The translations under genes and the position numbers were made by a program. Below the pieces are notes generated by a model. The model did no database searches. It was not told where the DNA came from and saw only the letters and a list, made by a program, of their open reading frames with translations. Below are positions 1 through 6,666 of a stretch of DNA of 7,411 bases, in pieces. Each line of letters starts with the position of its first letter. Position 1 is the first letter of the stretch. Source of the stretch: Candidatus Cloacimonadota bacterium (GTDB lineage: Bacteria > Cloacimonadota > Cloacimonadia > Cloacimonadales > Cloacimonadaceae); NCBI GenBank assembly GCA_023230025.1, contig JALNYD010000129.1, positions 1 through 7,411 of the forward strand, in the 5' to 3' direction.

Positions 1-1206
1 TGCCATCACCACAAAACGCTTGATGGCACCTGATTTCACGGCATCTACCACTTTGTCCGCCAGCGACAACACGGTGGCGTGGGCAAAACCCCCGATGATC
101 TCACCGGTTTCGATCTCTTTGGGAGGCTGGCACTTCAGAGCGCGTTCAATCACGGGGCTGAAATCTTTGGGCTTGCCATCTTTGCGATCAGCAATGTGCA
201 TGGAGCCTGGATAGCCCGCCATACCGGTGGTAAACATTCTGTCCAGATAGGTGTTTTCTTTGCGCAGAGGAACGATGCAGTTTGTGGTCATCAGGATAGC
301 ACCATTGAAGTTCTCAAAATCCTCGAGCTGATGCCACCAGGATGAACCATAGTTGCCGTGGAAGTGTTTGAACTTCTTGAAGGCAGGATAGTAGTTCGCC
401 GGAAGCATTTCGCTATGGGTATAGATATCCACACCCTTGCCTTCGGTTTGGATCAGCAGTTCTTCAAAGTCCTTGAGGTCATGGCCGGAGACCAGGATGC
501 CAGGCTTGGTTCCTACACCCAGATTCACATGGGTAGGCTCAGGATTGCCGTAGGTAGTGGTATTGGCTTCGTCCAGCTTGGCCATCACTTTTACGGCATG
601 TTCGCCAGTCTTCAGCACCATCGCTACCAGCTCATCAGCACTCAGATCGTCATTGATCGTGGCAGCAAGACCTTCCATGATGAACTTGTTTACATCATCA
701 TCCATAAAGCCCAGCATAGCAGCATGATCGCCATAAGCCGCAATACCTTTCAGGCCGTAGGTGATGGTTTCGCGCAGGCTGCGTACATCTTCATTCTCGG
801 TTCTAAGCACGCCAACTTTGGTGGCAAAATCGGCATATTGATCTTTGGTGATCTTGAAAGTGGCAGCTTCAGGGCAGCTACCGCATTTATCGCCGATGAT
901 GGCGCAGAGTTCATCCTTGCGTTTGTCGCGCAGGGCGATAGCTCTGTCGATCAGACCGGTGATCACGGTATCGTCAAAATTGGCATTGGTGATGGTGGTA
1001 AATAGTCCCTGCATTACAAAGATCGCATCTTCGGGGTAGTACTTACCGTTTTGAATCAGTTTGTGGGATACGTGGGCTAGGCCACGTAAGCTGTAAATAA
1101 GCAGATCCATGAGGTTGGCCAAAGAATCTGGCTTTCCGCATACTCCACGCATGGTGCAGCCCATGTTACGGGCTGTTTCCTGGCATTGGTAACAAAACAT
1201 ACTCAT
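1..1206 (-). CDS. hcp: Hybrid cluster protein (hydroxylamine reductase), class I, 3' end cut by window
   Basis: Cytoplasmic Fe-S enzyme that reduces hydroxylamine to ammonia and, in characterised homologues, NO to N2O; it protects anaerobes against nitrosative stress. The reading frame is open from ATG 1206 to the window edge, giving 402 of the roughly 540-555 residues usual for the family. The N-terminal cluster motif is C5-x2-C8-x8-C17-x5-C23, the spacing of class I (anaerobe, [4Fe-4S]) proteins rather than the class II type paired with Hcr. Hybrid-cluster ligands visible by comparison with the Desulfovibrio protein are H242 (SGHDLKD), E266 (HSEMLPAN) and C310 (TTNC). The remaining ligands (three Cys and one Glu) should lie beyond the edge, the first about two residues away. 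The start is set by AGGAG at 1219-1215, 8 bases before ATG; a second ATG at 1200 sits too far from it. Last visible gene of the operon, 18 bases after the cupin gene. Family assignment is essentially certain; the in vivo substrate is not shown by sequence. Confidence 0.97.
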   Translation of the reverse strand, partial: MSMFCYQCQETARNMGCTMRGVCGKPDSLANLMDLLIYSLRGLAHVSHKLIQNGKYYPEDAIFVMQGLFTTITNANFDDTVITGLIDRAIALRDKRKDELCAIIGDKCGSCPEAATFKITKDQYADFATKVGVLRTENEDVRSLRETITYGLKGIAAYGDHAAMLGFMDDDVNKFIMEGLAATINDDLSADELVAMVLKTGEHAVKVMAKLDEANTTTYGNPEPTHVNLGVGTKPGILVSGHDLKDFEELLIQTEGKGVDIYTHSEMLPANYYPAFKKFKHFHGNYGSSWWHQLEDFENFNGAILMTTNCIVPLRKENTYLDRMFTTGMAGYPGSMHIADRKDGKPKDFSPVIERALKCQPPKEIETGEIIGGFAHATVLSLADKVVDAVKSGAIKRFVVMA

Positions 1207-1224
1207 TGTTGTGTCTCCTTATAT

Positions 1225-1542
1225 TTATGGTTTGGGCATCTTAATTACGAGGATGCGCATAACGCTATCGCCCTCGTTGCTTACGGCATGAGGGATGTCC
1301 TTGGGACTATCGATGATGGTGCCGGAGCCAAAGCTCTGCTTTTCTTCACCGATGGTGAGGGTCGCTGTGCCTTCCAGCACGAAGAATGCTACGTTTACCG
1401 GAGTTTTATGAGCTTTGAGATGTGCTCCGGGCTCAAACTCAATGTGCACTACTTCCCCTTCCGGTTGGCTATAGATCTTGGTTCCCACCATCCCGTTAAC
1501 ATTCAGGACGGGGGCAATGTCTTTGTAATATCTGCTTTCCAT
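1225..1542 (-). CDS. Small single-domain cupin protein with degenerate metal site
   Basis: A 105-residue protein made of one cupin (double-stranded beta-helix) domain with no signal peptide, so cytoplasmic. Cupin motif 1 lies at about residues 39-58 and motif 2 at 74-89. Against the classic pattern G-x5-H-x-H-x3,4-E-x6-G, only H45 is kept: T47 stands at the second His position and no Glu is present around 50-51. H41 could be an alternative ligand. Motif 2 keeps P80, H85 and N89. With two of four usual ligands, metal binding is uncertain and dioxygenase-type catalysis is doubtful; a ligand-sensing or accessory role is possible. AGGAG at 1553-1549, 6 bases before ATG, fixes the start and overlaps the stop codon of the preceding Fe-S protein gene. 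It lies 18 bases ahead of hcp, so a role in the same response is inferred from position, not from the domain itself. Confidence 0.9.
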   Translation of the reverse strand: MESRYYKDIAPVLNVNGMVGTKIYSQPEGEVVHIEFEPGAHLKAHKTPVNVAFFVLEGTATLTIGEEKQSFGSGTIIDSPKDIPHAVSNEGDSVMRILVIKMPKP

Positions 1543-1552
1543 TTATCACTCC

Positions 1553-2368
1553 TTAGATGATCTTGCCATCAACGCTGATGACGTTTACTTTTACGAAATG
1601 CATCTTGCCTGCACGCTCCAGAGCCTTTTGTAACAGCATTTCGGTTCCGCCACAACAGGGCACTTCCATGCGGACAATTGTAACGCTCTTGATCTTATGC
1701 AGGATGAATATCTGGGACAGCTTTTCGATGTATCTTTCCAAATCCGGATCTAGCTTGGGACAGAATGTGATCACCACCTTACCCTTGAGGAATCTGCGGT
1801 GAAAATCGCCAAAAGCATAAGGCACGCAATCGGCAGAAATCAGCAGATCCGCATTCTCAAAATACTCAGCGGCGGGATTCAACAAAGTGAGTTGCACTGG
1901 CCATTGGCGAAGCTCAGAATGAAGCTCACCACTCGTGTTGTTTACAGCTCCGGCAGGCTCTATCCTTTTTGCATGGGTGCCGCTGCAACCGCAAGCCATG
2001 GTTTCTTCGCAGGTAAGCGCTTCGATGTCATAACCATGATCCTTGAGAATCTTGACTGCCTCGTTGTAGAATCCCATCTCACCGTGAGATTTCAAATGAT
2101 TGAGATGGGCTTTGATAGTGTTTTCACCAGCTTTCATGATGTTCTGCATCACCAAGGCTTCACTATAAGGCTCGGCTTCACGCTCTTCCACCAGGATTGC
2201 GCCCTCTGGACAATTACCCAGGCAAGCTCCGAGGCCATCGCAAAAAAGATCACTGATTAGTCGTGCTTTACCATCGATTACTTGCAGCGCTCCTTCCGGA
2301 CAACCCGGAATACAGAGACCGCAGCCATTGCACTTGTCTTCGTCGATTTTAATGATCTGACGTTTCAT
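1553..2368 (-). CDS. Ferredoxin-domain Fe-S protein of the hcp operon
   Basis: A 271-residue cytoplasmic protein with an N-terminal ferredoxin-like domain and a Cys-rich C-terminal region. The first cluster motif is complete: C13-x2-C16-x2-C19-x3-C23 followed by PEGAL. The second, around residues 43-57, has C43, C49 and C53 with PEGAI, but L46 stands where the second Cys of a classic C-x2-C-x2-C-x3-C motif would be, so cluster two may be [3Fe-4S] or borrow another ligand. The C-terminal part has C120, C126-x-C128, C181 (SADC), C203 (TFCPKLDP) and a CC pair at 238-239 (MEVPCCGG); this arrangement is familiar from uncharacterised Fe-S proteins of strict anaerobes. Its ATG overlaps the regulator's TGA (ATGA), pointing to translational coupling; upstream AGAGGT at 2380-2375 is a modest Shine-Dalgarno. 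Because class I Hcp lacks the Hcr reductase partner, an electron-transfer role for this protein is a reasonable inference, not proven. Confidence 0.92.
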   Translation of the reverse strand: MKRQIIKIDEDKCNGCGLCIPGCPEGALQVIDGKARLISDLFCDGLGACLGNCPEGAILVEEREAEPYSEALVMQNIMKAGENTIKAHLNHLKSHGEMGFYNEAVKILKDHGYDIEALTCEETMACGCSGTHAKRIEPAGAVNNTSGELHSELRQWPVQLTLLNPAAEYFENADLLISADCVPYAFGDFHRRFLKGKVVITFCPKLDPDLERYIEKLSQIFILHKIKSVTIVRMEVPCCGGTEMLLQKALERAGKMHFVKVNVISVDGKII

Positions 2369-2952
2369 TTCTCTACCTCTATTAGTCTGATAATTGTTTC
2401 TGTCATCAGTTTGCCTTCTCCCAATAGATCAAAGGCTCCCTTGGTGAGATTCCACTGTGTCACCAAAAGCCGCATTGAGCCCACAACAATCCTGAACACA
2501 TGCAAGGGATTGAGATCGCTGCGAATGCTTCCCGAATGCTGCCCTTCCATGATGTAGCCCAAAACCTCGTCCCGGTGTATGTGCATGATGCCCTGAAAGT
2601 ATTCGGCATAGCTGGGATCGTTTTTAAAGAGCTCTTCACTGAACATCACCATCGCCAGATCCGGTTCCCGAGCGAACATCTCGTAACGATTATTCACAAA
2701 GCGACGGATTCGATCCAGAGGTGATAAACTCTGCTCGCGTATTTGCTGAATCACTTCGCAAGAAAGGTGTTCAAAGTAACATAGAATCATCTTGATCAGG
2801 TCTTTTTTACTGTCGAAATGCCGATATAGTGAAGCATCAGTTACTCCCAGGCTATTGGCAAGATTCTTGGTAGTCAGCTTTTCATAGCCTTGTCGTGCAA
2901 TCACCTGAATTGCGGCTTGCACGATCTCCATTTGGCGCTTTGTAATATCCAT
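2365..2952 (-). CDS. TetR-family transcriptional regulator, first gene of the hcp operon
   Basis: A 195-residue protein of normal TetR length. The N-terminal DNA-binding domain covers about residues 1-55, with the helix-turn-helix at 26-46 (LTTKNLANSLGV, then TDASLYRHF) and the family hallmark F-x-S-K-K-D-L-I following. The rest is the divergent helical ligand-binding and dimerisation domain, with no identifiable effector. C58 and C65 lie seven residues apart at the start of that domain and could be redox-responsive, which is speculation. ATG 2952 has AGAGGA at 2964-2959, 6 bases upstream; another ATG seven bases further up is out of frame. It heads the four-gene operon and a palindrome at 2974-2993 lies directly upstream, so autorepression and control of the whole operon are likely. 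TetR proteins usually repress and release DNA on binding a small molecule. Confidence 0.95.
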   Translation of the reverse strand: MDITKRQMEIVQAAIQVIARQGYEKLTTKNLANSLGVTDASLYRHFDSKKDLIKMILCYFEHLSCEVIQQIREQSLSPLDRIRRFVNNRYEMFAREPDLAMVMFSEELFKNDPSYAEYFQGIMHIHRDEVLGYIMEGQHSGSIRSDLNPLHVFRIVVGSMRLLVTQWNLTKGAFDLLGEGKLMTETIIRLIEVEK

Positions 2953-2973
2953 TATTCATCCTCTGACTGTGAC

Positions 2974-2993
2974 GTTAGTAAGCATTCACTAAC
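2974..2993 (-). promoter_or_regulatory. Candidate TetR operator upstream of the hcp operon
   Basis: On the minus strand the site reads GTTAGTGAATGCTTACTAAC: perfect 6-bp arms (GTTAGT / ACTAAC) around 8 bases. Length and symmetry suit a TetR dimer. It ends 21 bases before the regulator's ATG, where binding would block promoter or early transcript. A TTGATT at 3005-3000 could be the -35 box, with a weak -10 (TTACTA, 2981-2976) inside the palindrome at 18 bases spacing; the promoter boxes are much less sure than the palindrome. Confidence 0.6.
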
Positions 2994-3139
2994 CAATCTA
3001 ATCAAGCCCGGTTTTTTGGCGAGGAAAATCTGCATAGCCTGTACTTTTTTTTCGCCGAGGCTTAGAATTCAATTCTCGACCACAGTCCACAGTAGATGAA
3101 ATTGAAGTAGCCCAGAGCCATGAATAATTGCGTGTTTAG

Positions 3140-3227
3140 TTTGAAATGACATAATCCACGCCCAACCCACCACCCAATATTGTATGGGGCTCCGCCCCAT
3201 GCCCCGGCAAGATTATGTCATTTCAAA
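3140..3227. repeat. 88-base inverted-repeat element with a nested GC-rich hairpin
   Basis: The outer arms, 3140-3156 and 3211-3227, are perfect 17-bp inverted copies (TTTGAAATGACATAATC and its complement). Between them lie 54 bases, including a second perfect hairpin with 7-bp arms (ATGGGGC, 3184-3190; GCCCCAT, 3194-3200) and a 3-base loop. A further GCCCC at 3201-3205 offers an alternative partner for the GGGGC. No target-site duplication flanks the arms and no ORF lies inside. It has the shape of a small intergenic repeat or MITE-like element; a structured RNA or a bidirectional stop signal are alternatives, although there is no T tract after either arm. Only one copy is in the window, so its repetitive nature is inferred. 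Confidence 0.7.
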
Positions 3228-3393
3228 GTGGAAACTGTATTAGAGCTCAATATTCGTTATTTCTTGCTTAAATGGAATTATCTGAAGATATGCTCAACCC
3301 TTATCCTGAGCCTGACTACGCTTCCATGAGGACAATTATCAACAATCCACAGCATGGAAAATGCATTTTTCCCTTGCGCAAATCACTGATTTC

Positions 3394-3399
3394 TATAAT
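3394..3399 (+). promoter_or_regulatory. Possible -10 box for the small membrane-protein gene
   Basis: A perfect TATAAT about 100 bases before the ATG at 3498. No good -35 box lies at 16-18 bases; TTGCGC upstream is only 14 bases away. If used, the transcript would have a leader of roughly 90 bases, in which no clear structure is seen. Confidence 0.3.
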
Positions 3400-3497
3400 T
3401 TGTAACCAGCATGAGATGAATTGCAGCTATCTATATGCAGCGATTCTTTTTATGCATCGAATTGATGATCTTGCATTTATGCAATATGGAGAAGCTA

Positions 3498-3842
3498 ATG
3501 AAAACACACAGAAACTACGCTAAGCTAATTGGCCAGTTGAGCCTGATTGTTCTGGCTCTGGGTTCTGTGTACATCTTTTCAGAGCTCAGTTTTGTGGATA
3601 ACGAGCTTAAACTGAAGAACCTGAATTATACGCTCTTTCAACCCCGTTACACGGAAGTCCCAGTTAACATGGAACAGAATGAGGCTCCGGATCGGGACTG
3701 GATATATCGGCGCTCAAGCCCCATATATCTGGGCTTCATTCCTGGCTATGTGATGTTGATGGCGCTAGGTATTATGGGGATCGCCAGCAGTGGATTTTTG
3801 CTGATGTTGATGGCCAAAGCTCACGAAGATAGCGTCTTCTGA
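3498..3842 (+). CDS. Small two-helix membrane protein of unknown function
   Basis: Not recognised as a known family. The start is placed at ATG 3498 (114 residues, MKTHRN...) because GGAG at 3488-3491 stands 6 bases upstream; the same frame stays open to an earlier ATG at 3435, which has no Shine-Dalgarno. Two hydrophobic segments are visible, at about residues 8-28 and 78-105, separated by a polar loop of some 50 residues rich in Asn, Glu, Arg and Tyr, with a short charged C-terminus (KAHEDSVF). It most likely spans the inner membrane twice, with the loop probably periplasmic. No catalytic motif or Cys pair is seen. It stands alone: the hcp operon diverges from it and the metallopeptidase gene converges on it with a single base between stop codons. 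A real gene is likely, given the Shine-Dalgarno and coherent membrane topology. Confidence 0.72.
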   Translation: MKTHRNYAKLIGQLSLIVLALGSVYIFSELSFVDNELKLKNLNYTLFQPRYTEVPVNMEQNEAPDRDWIYRRSSPIYLGFIPGYVMLMALGIMGIASSGFLLMLMAKAHEDSVF

Positions 3843-3843
3843 G

Positions 3844-6507
3844 CTACATCCCCAAAATAAAGCCCAGGAATTGCTCCTGATCCTTATTCATCCCGACCCG
3901 AAATCCAACCTGTAGCTGCATATTGAACAGCAAACTGAACTCACCAATCAATTCCACTCCATACGAGTATTGCAGGCTTTCCTCATATTTCTTAGAGTCT
4001 GCGGCAGCATCGGCAAACAGTCCCAAATTGATATCTTCCATATAGATATGAGGATTCCACAAGCCATTACGCACTTTGATAATTGGAGTGTACCAGGTGT
4101 TTCGCAGGCTAAGTCCCTGAGAGCTCTGCAATTCATGATCATAGCCCCGGATCGGCCAGAATACATCATCTGAATCAGCATCAGGATCATAAGCTGCATT
4201 GATCACAGACTGGATTTCGGAGTGTTTGCTACTTCGCAGGCGCAGGTCGACTTGTCCTTGCCAGCCCAAACGATCGCGAGCTGAAGATAGATAGTCTTTG
4301 TCTTCCCAATACAGTGTGTTGCGCAAACCAGCTCTACCCCCTGGCCAGATCACGGCCTGGCTGATGAAAGGATACAGCATTCTCCGCTGCCATTTGTCCC
4401 AGGCCAGGGCTCCCAATCCAGCATTTACGGAAGTGAGTCCGTAGTTTTGCCTTTTATACAGGGATATCGATTGGTTCAGCATATAAGTTCCGTCATCATC
4501 AGAGGAGATCATTATATCCTGATGAAGCGGAGCAAACAGAGTGTTGGAAAGCACAAAACTTCCCTGCACTTGCTCAGTTTTAGCATCATAAATCCCGGAA
4601 ATCTGATACTGAGGAAAATCCCCCACTGCATCAGATCCCACCAGCACTGCTCCAATCTGCAAAGTATCCTCAGTGATATAGAATTGCGGGATATGCAGAA
4701 GCCGGGGATTGAGCAGATGAGCGATGTTGTTCAGATATCCACCCTGATTGACGGCCATTCCGTTCAGGACACTGTTTTGCCCTTTGTAGCTTTCTTTTGG
4801 GAAAGGAGCTGAGGAACTATCCAACTTGGGATGCGTAGTTCGCTGTAGCGTAATATGCCCCTGATAAAGATCCAAGCCATCGGCATTTATGGAAAGAAAC
4901 CAGAGCTTACCATCTTTTGCCATTGCTGGATCCTTCAGGTAGTGGGAATACTGGAATCTTTGGTGGGTTTTACTATTCAGATTGTATTCCCAAGCCTGCA
5001 ACTGGTCGTTTATGATTGTATTGTAAACAATGGATCCATCACTAACTTTCAGGATGGTCTGGCGGGTGGGGCTATCACTGATAAGTTCCAATTTACCGCC
5101 ATTCAGGATGTACATAGCACTATTCTTCCAATACTCTTTGGCATTCACATAGATCTGATCCTTGTCCACAAAGATTCCATGGATCAAGGAATCCCCGCTA
5201 TAAAGCAGGATCTGCTGCCGGCTGGTAGGGGAATAGCGAAACAAGCGTGAGCCACGATACATGGGCAAATCCTCGCTAATCAGGATATCTCCGTTTGCCA
5301 GAGGTAGAAATGCCCGCACCTGACCTCTGAAGATCAGTTCGGTACCCTTAGCATTCTTCTTCAAGATTTCGGTGATTGATCCATAACCATCATTATCTTT
5401 GTTACCAAAGCCCCGGCGATATTCACTACGGCTAAAATAGATATCGTCACCCTGGATATGATAGGATGCAGGAAAATCCGTCGCCTGGCGAAGCACCTCG
5501 ACCGGCTGAGCATCACTCGTGCTTAGATCAATACGCATCAGACTTTGGGTATAAAATCCACTGCCTGGACCAGTTTTACTACTAATCCTGCGGATATAAT
5601 ACAGACTCTCATCATAGATCCTCAAATCTGACTTTTCACCGCCATCCCAGGTGATGCGCTGGGCAGGCTGATTGCTTGCTTTCTGCTTTTCGGAAATCTG
5701 CCAATCCTGCCAAAGCTGATCCAGAGTTTTGCCGTAACTATTGTAAAAAGCGCTATCCAGGCAAAATGCAGGCATGATGCCATTCAGATAGGCAAAGATC
5801 TGTGAGGAGTTATACCGGTAAAGCTGGCCAAACCGTTCTTCGCCATAGGTTTTAGCCAGGTAGTTGTGAAAGCTTCCCCCAAACACATAGTAATGCGCTA
5901 GCGGAGTATCATAGGAGTAATATGCAGCTTTGGCTCGTGAAGGGAGTTTATCTTCAGCCGCCAAGGCCGAGATGATGGAAGAATAATAGGCACTGTTCAT
6001 TCTACCTGTATAAGATGATAGCTGGGATTCACCATATACAGTGATCCCTTCTGTCATCCACATCGGTTGATGCAGTTGGGGATAAAGGAGATTTCCAAAG
6101 CTGCGACGCAGCAGCTCCGGAATAGCACCCTCGTGGGTCATCTGCAACTGATGAATATATTCATGTGTGGCTACAGTCTGGAACCAGTCCTCTCCATAAG
6201 CAAGCTCACCCTTGGTAGGCGGATACATATACAGACCGATCAGGTTTCCTGGAGGATTGGCATAGCCATTGACCAGATTCCCCATATCTTCAAGCTTTAT
6301 CGCTACCCGGGGATGCGTGTTACCGCTGATTCTTTCAAGTCTGTTGCGGTAATACTCCATTACCCTGAGCGCGTGTAGTGCTTCGTCCTCCATTCCACTG
6401 CGATGGTAAATCATAAAACTATCCGTTGAAAGTGTCTTCCAGCCAGCCGCCAGAGATAGCGGCAGCAGCAGCAGAATCAGGGCAATGGTTATGGCTTGAA
6501 CCTTCAT
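3844..6507 (-). CDS. Secreted metallopeptidase-like protein with propeller and C-terminal Omp85-like barrel
   Basis: An 887-residue exported protein. Residues 1-21 form a signal peptide (LILLLLPLSLAA core). Residues about 23-275 resemble the peptidase MA/gluzincin type: zinc motif H115-E-Y-I-H119 and, 34 residues later, a WMTEG motif with E153 as likely third ligand. Residues about 285-570 contain repeated beta-strand blocks (LYYIRR, DIYFSR, ILISEDL, LWFLSI) like a TolB/WD40-type propeller. From about 590 to the end, alternating strands and IRGY at 786-789, followed by LFADAA, resemble an Omp85/surface-antigen (D15) barrel, so the protein is probably anchored in the outer membrane with protease and propeller as passenger. 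The barrel call rests on pattern alone and the terminal residue is Met, not the usual aromatic. GAGGAAG at 6518-6512 supports the start. It is divergent from a gingipain-like gene. Substrate unknown. Confidence 0.85.
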   Translation of the reverse strand: MKVQAITIALILLLLPLSLAAGWKTLSTDSFMIYHRSGMEDEALHALRVMEYYRNRLERISGNTHPRVAIKLEDMGNLVNGYANPPGNLIGLYMYPPTKGELAYGEDWFQTVATHEYIHQLQMTHEGAIPELLRRSFGNLLYPQLHQPMWMTEGITVYGESQLSSYTGRMNSAYYSSIISALAAEDKLPSRAKAAYYSYDTPLAHYYVFGGSFHNYLAKTYGEERFGQLYRYNSSQIFAYLNGIMPAFCLDSAFYNSYGKTLDQLWQDWQISEKQKASNQPAQRITWDGGEKSDLRIYDESLYYIRRISSKTGPGSGFYTQSLMRIDLSTSDAQPVEVLRQATDFPASYHIQGDDIYFSRSEYRRGFGNKDNDGYGSITEILKKNAKGTELIFRGQVRAFLPLANGDILISEDLPMYRGSRLFRYSPTSRQQILLYSGDSLIHGIFVDKDQIYVNAKEYWKNSAMYILNGGKLELISDSPTRQTILKVSDGSIVYNTIINDQLQAWEYNLNSKTHQRFQYSHYLKDPAMAKDGKLWFLSINADGLDLYQGHITLQRTTHPKLDSSSAPFPKESYKGQNSVLNGMAVNQGGYLNNIAHLLNPRLLHIPQFYITEDTLQIGAVLVGSDAVGDFPQYQISGIYDAKTEQVQGSFVLSNTLFAPLHQDIMISSDDDGTYMLNQSISLYKRQNYGLTSVNAGLGALAWDKWQRRMLYPFISQAVIWPGGRAGLRNTLYWEDKDYLSSARDRLGWQGQVDLRLRSSKHSEIQSVINAAYDPDADSDDVFWPIRGYDHELQSSQGLSLRNTWYTPIIKVRNGLWNPHIYMEDINLGLFADAAADSKKYEESLQYSYGVELIGEFSLLFNMQLQVGFRVGMNKDQEQFLGFILGM

Positions 6508-6636
6508 GTATCTTCCTCAGTTTGATTATTCAATACCACTCCGTTACAAAGCTCCTGCCAGTCAAGCAAAAACCTTTGCAAGTGAATCATCCAGAAAATA
6601 CTTGACGTTCTGACCGATCCTACAGATGTTGTTTTG

Positions 6637-6666
6637 TTGATTTTTGTGTTAGACAACAATTATTAA
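6637..6666 (+). promoter_or_regulatory. Possible promoter of the gingipain-like gene
   Basis: TTGATT (6637-6642) and TATTAA (6661-6666) are 18 bases apart and would give a leader of about 40 bases before ATG 6712. Inverted pairs overlap it: TTGTTG/CAACAA (6634-6639 and 6654-6659) and TTGATT/AATCAA (6637-6642 and 6665-6670), either of which might serve a regulator. The 204-base spacer must also hold the promoter of the divergent metallopeptidase gene, for which no convincing boxes were found. Confidence 0.35.

Larger units (their letters stand above)
2953..3497. other. 545-base intergenic region between the hcp operon and a small membrane-protein gene
   Basis: No convincing gene is seen here on either strand. 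From left to right it holds the TetR operator (2974-2993), a run of eight T (3045-3052) without a stem before it, a short palindrome AGAATT-C-AATTCT (3064-3076), a tandem 7-mer CCACAGT (3080-3093), the 88-base inverted-repeat element (3140-3227) and a consensus -10 box (3394-3399). The two flanking transcription units are divergent, so the region should carry promoters for both. Confidence 0.8.

Noticed and set aside
358..1005. Long plus-strand open frame of 215 codons
   Set aside because: It is the antisense shadow of hcp, whose minus-strand translation matches the family along its whole length; no Shine-Dalgarno or family resemblance on the plus strand.
1186..1560. Plus-strand open frame opposite the cupin gene
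   Set aside because: Antisense to a clear cupin with its own Shine-Dalgarno; the translated product has no recognisable domain.
3045..3052. Run of eight T as a terminator tail
   Set aside because: No stable GC stem precedes it on the plus strand and no plus-strand gene ends nearby.
3080..3093. Tandem 7-mer CCACAGT as a repeat array or CRISPR seed
   Set aside because: Only two copies with no spacer; consistent with chance.
3140..3227. Rho-independent terminator
   Set aside because: The long stem is not followed by a T tract on either strand, and the genes on both sides are transcribed away from it, so there is nothing to terminate here.
3435..3497. Upstream ATG extension of the small membrane protein
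   Set aside because: The extra 21 residues lack a ribosome binding site at 3435, whereas GGAG is well placed for ATG 3498.
3272..3523. Possible 83-codon plus-strand gene in the intergenic region
   Set aside because: No Shine-Dalgarno before its ATG, no domain, and it overlaps the start of the better-supported membrane-protein gene in another frame.
4855..5250. Plus-strand open frame inside the metallopeptidase gene
   Set aside because: Shadow of the continuous 887-codon minus-strand gene; no ribosome binding site or known domain.
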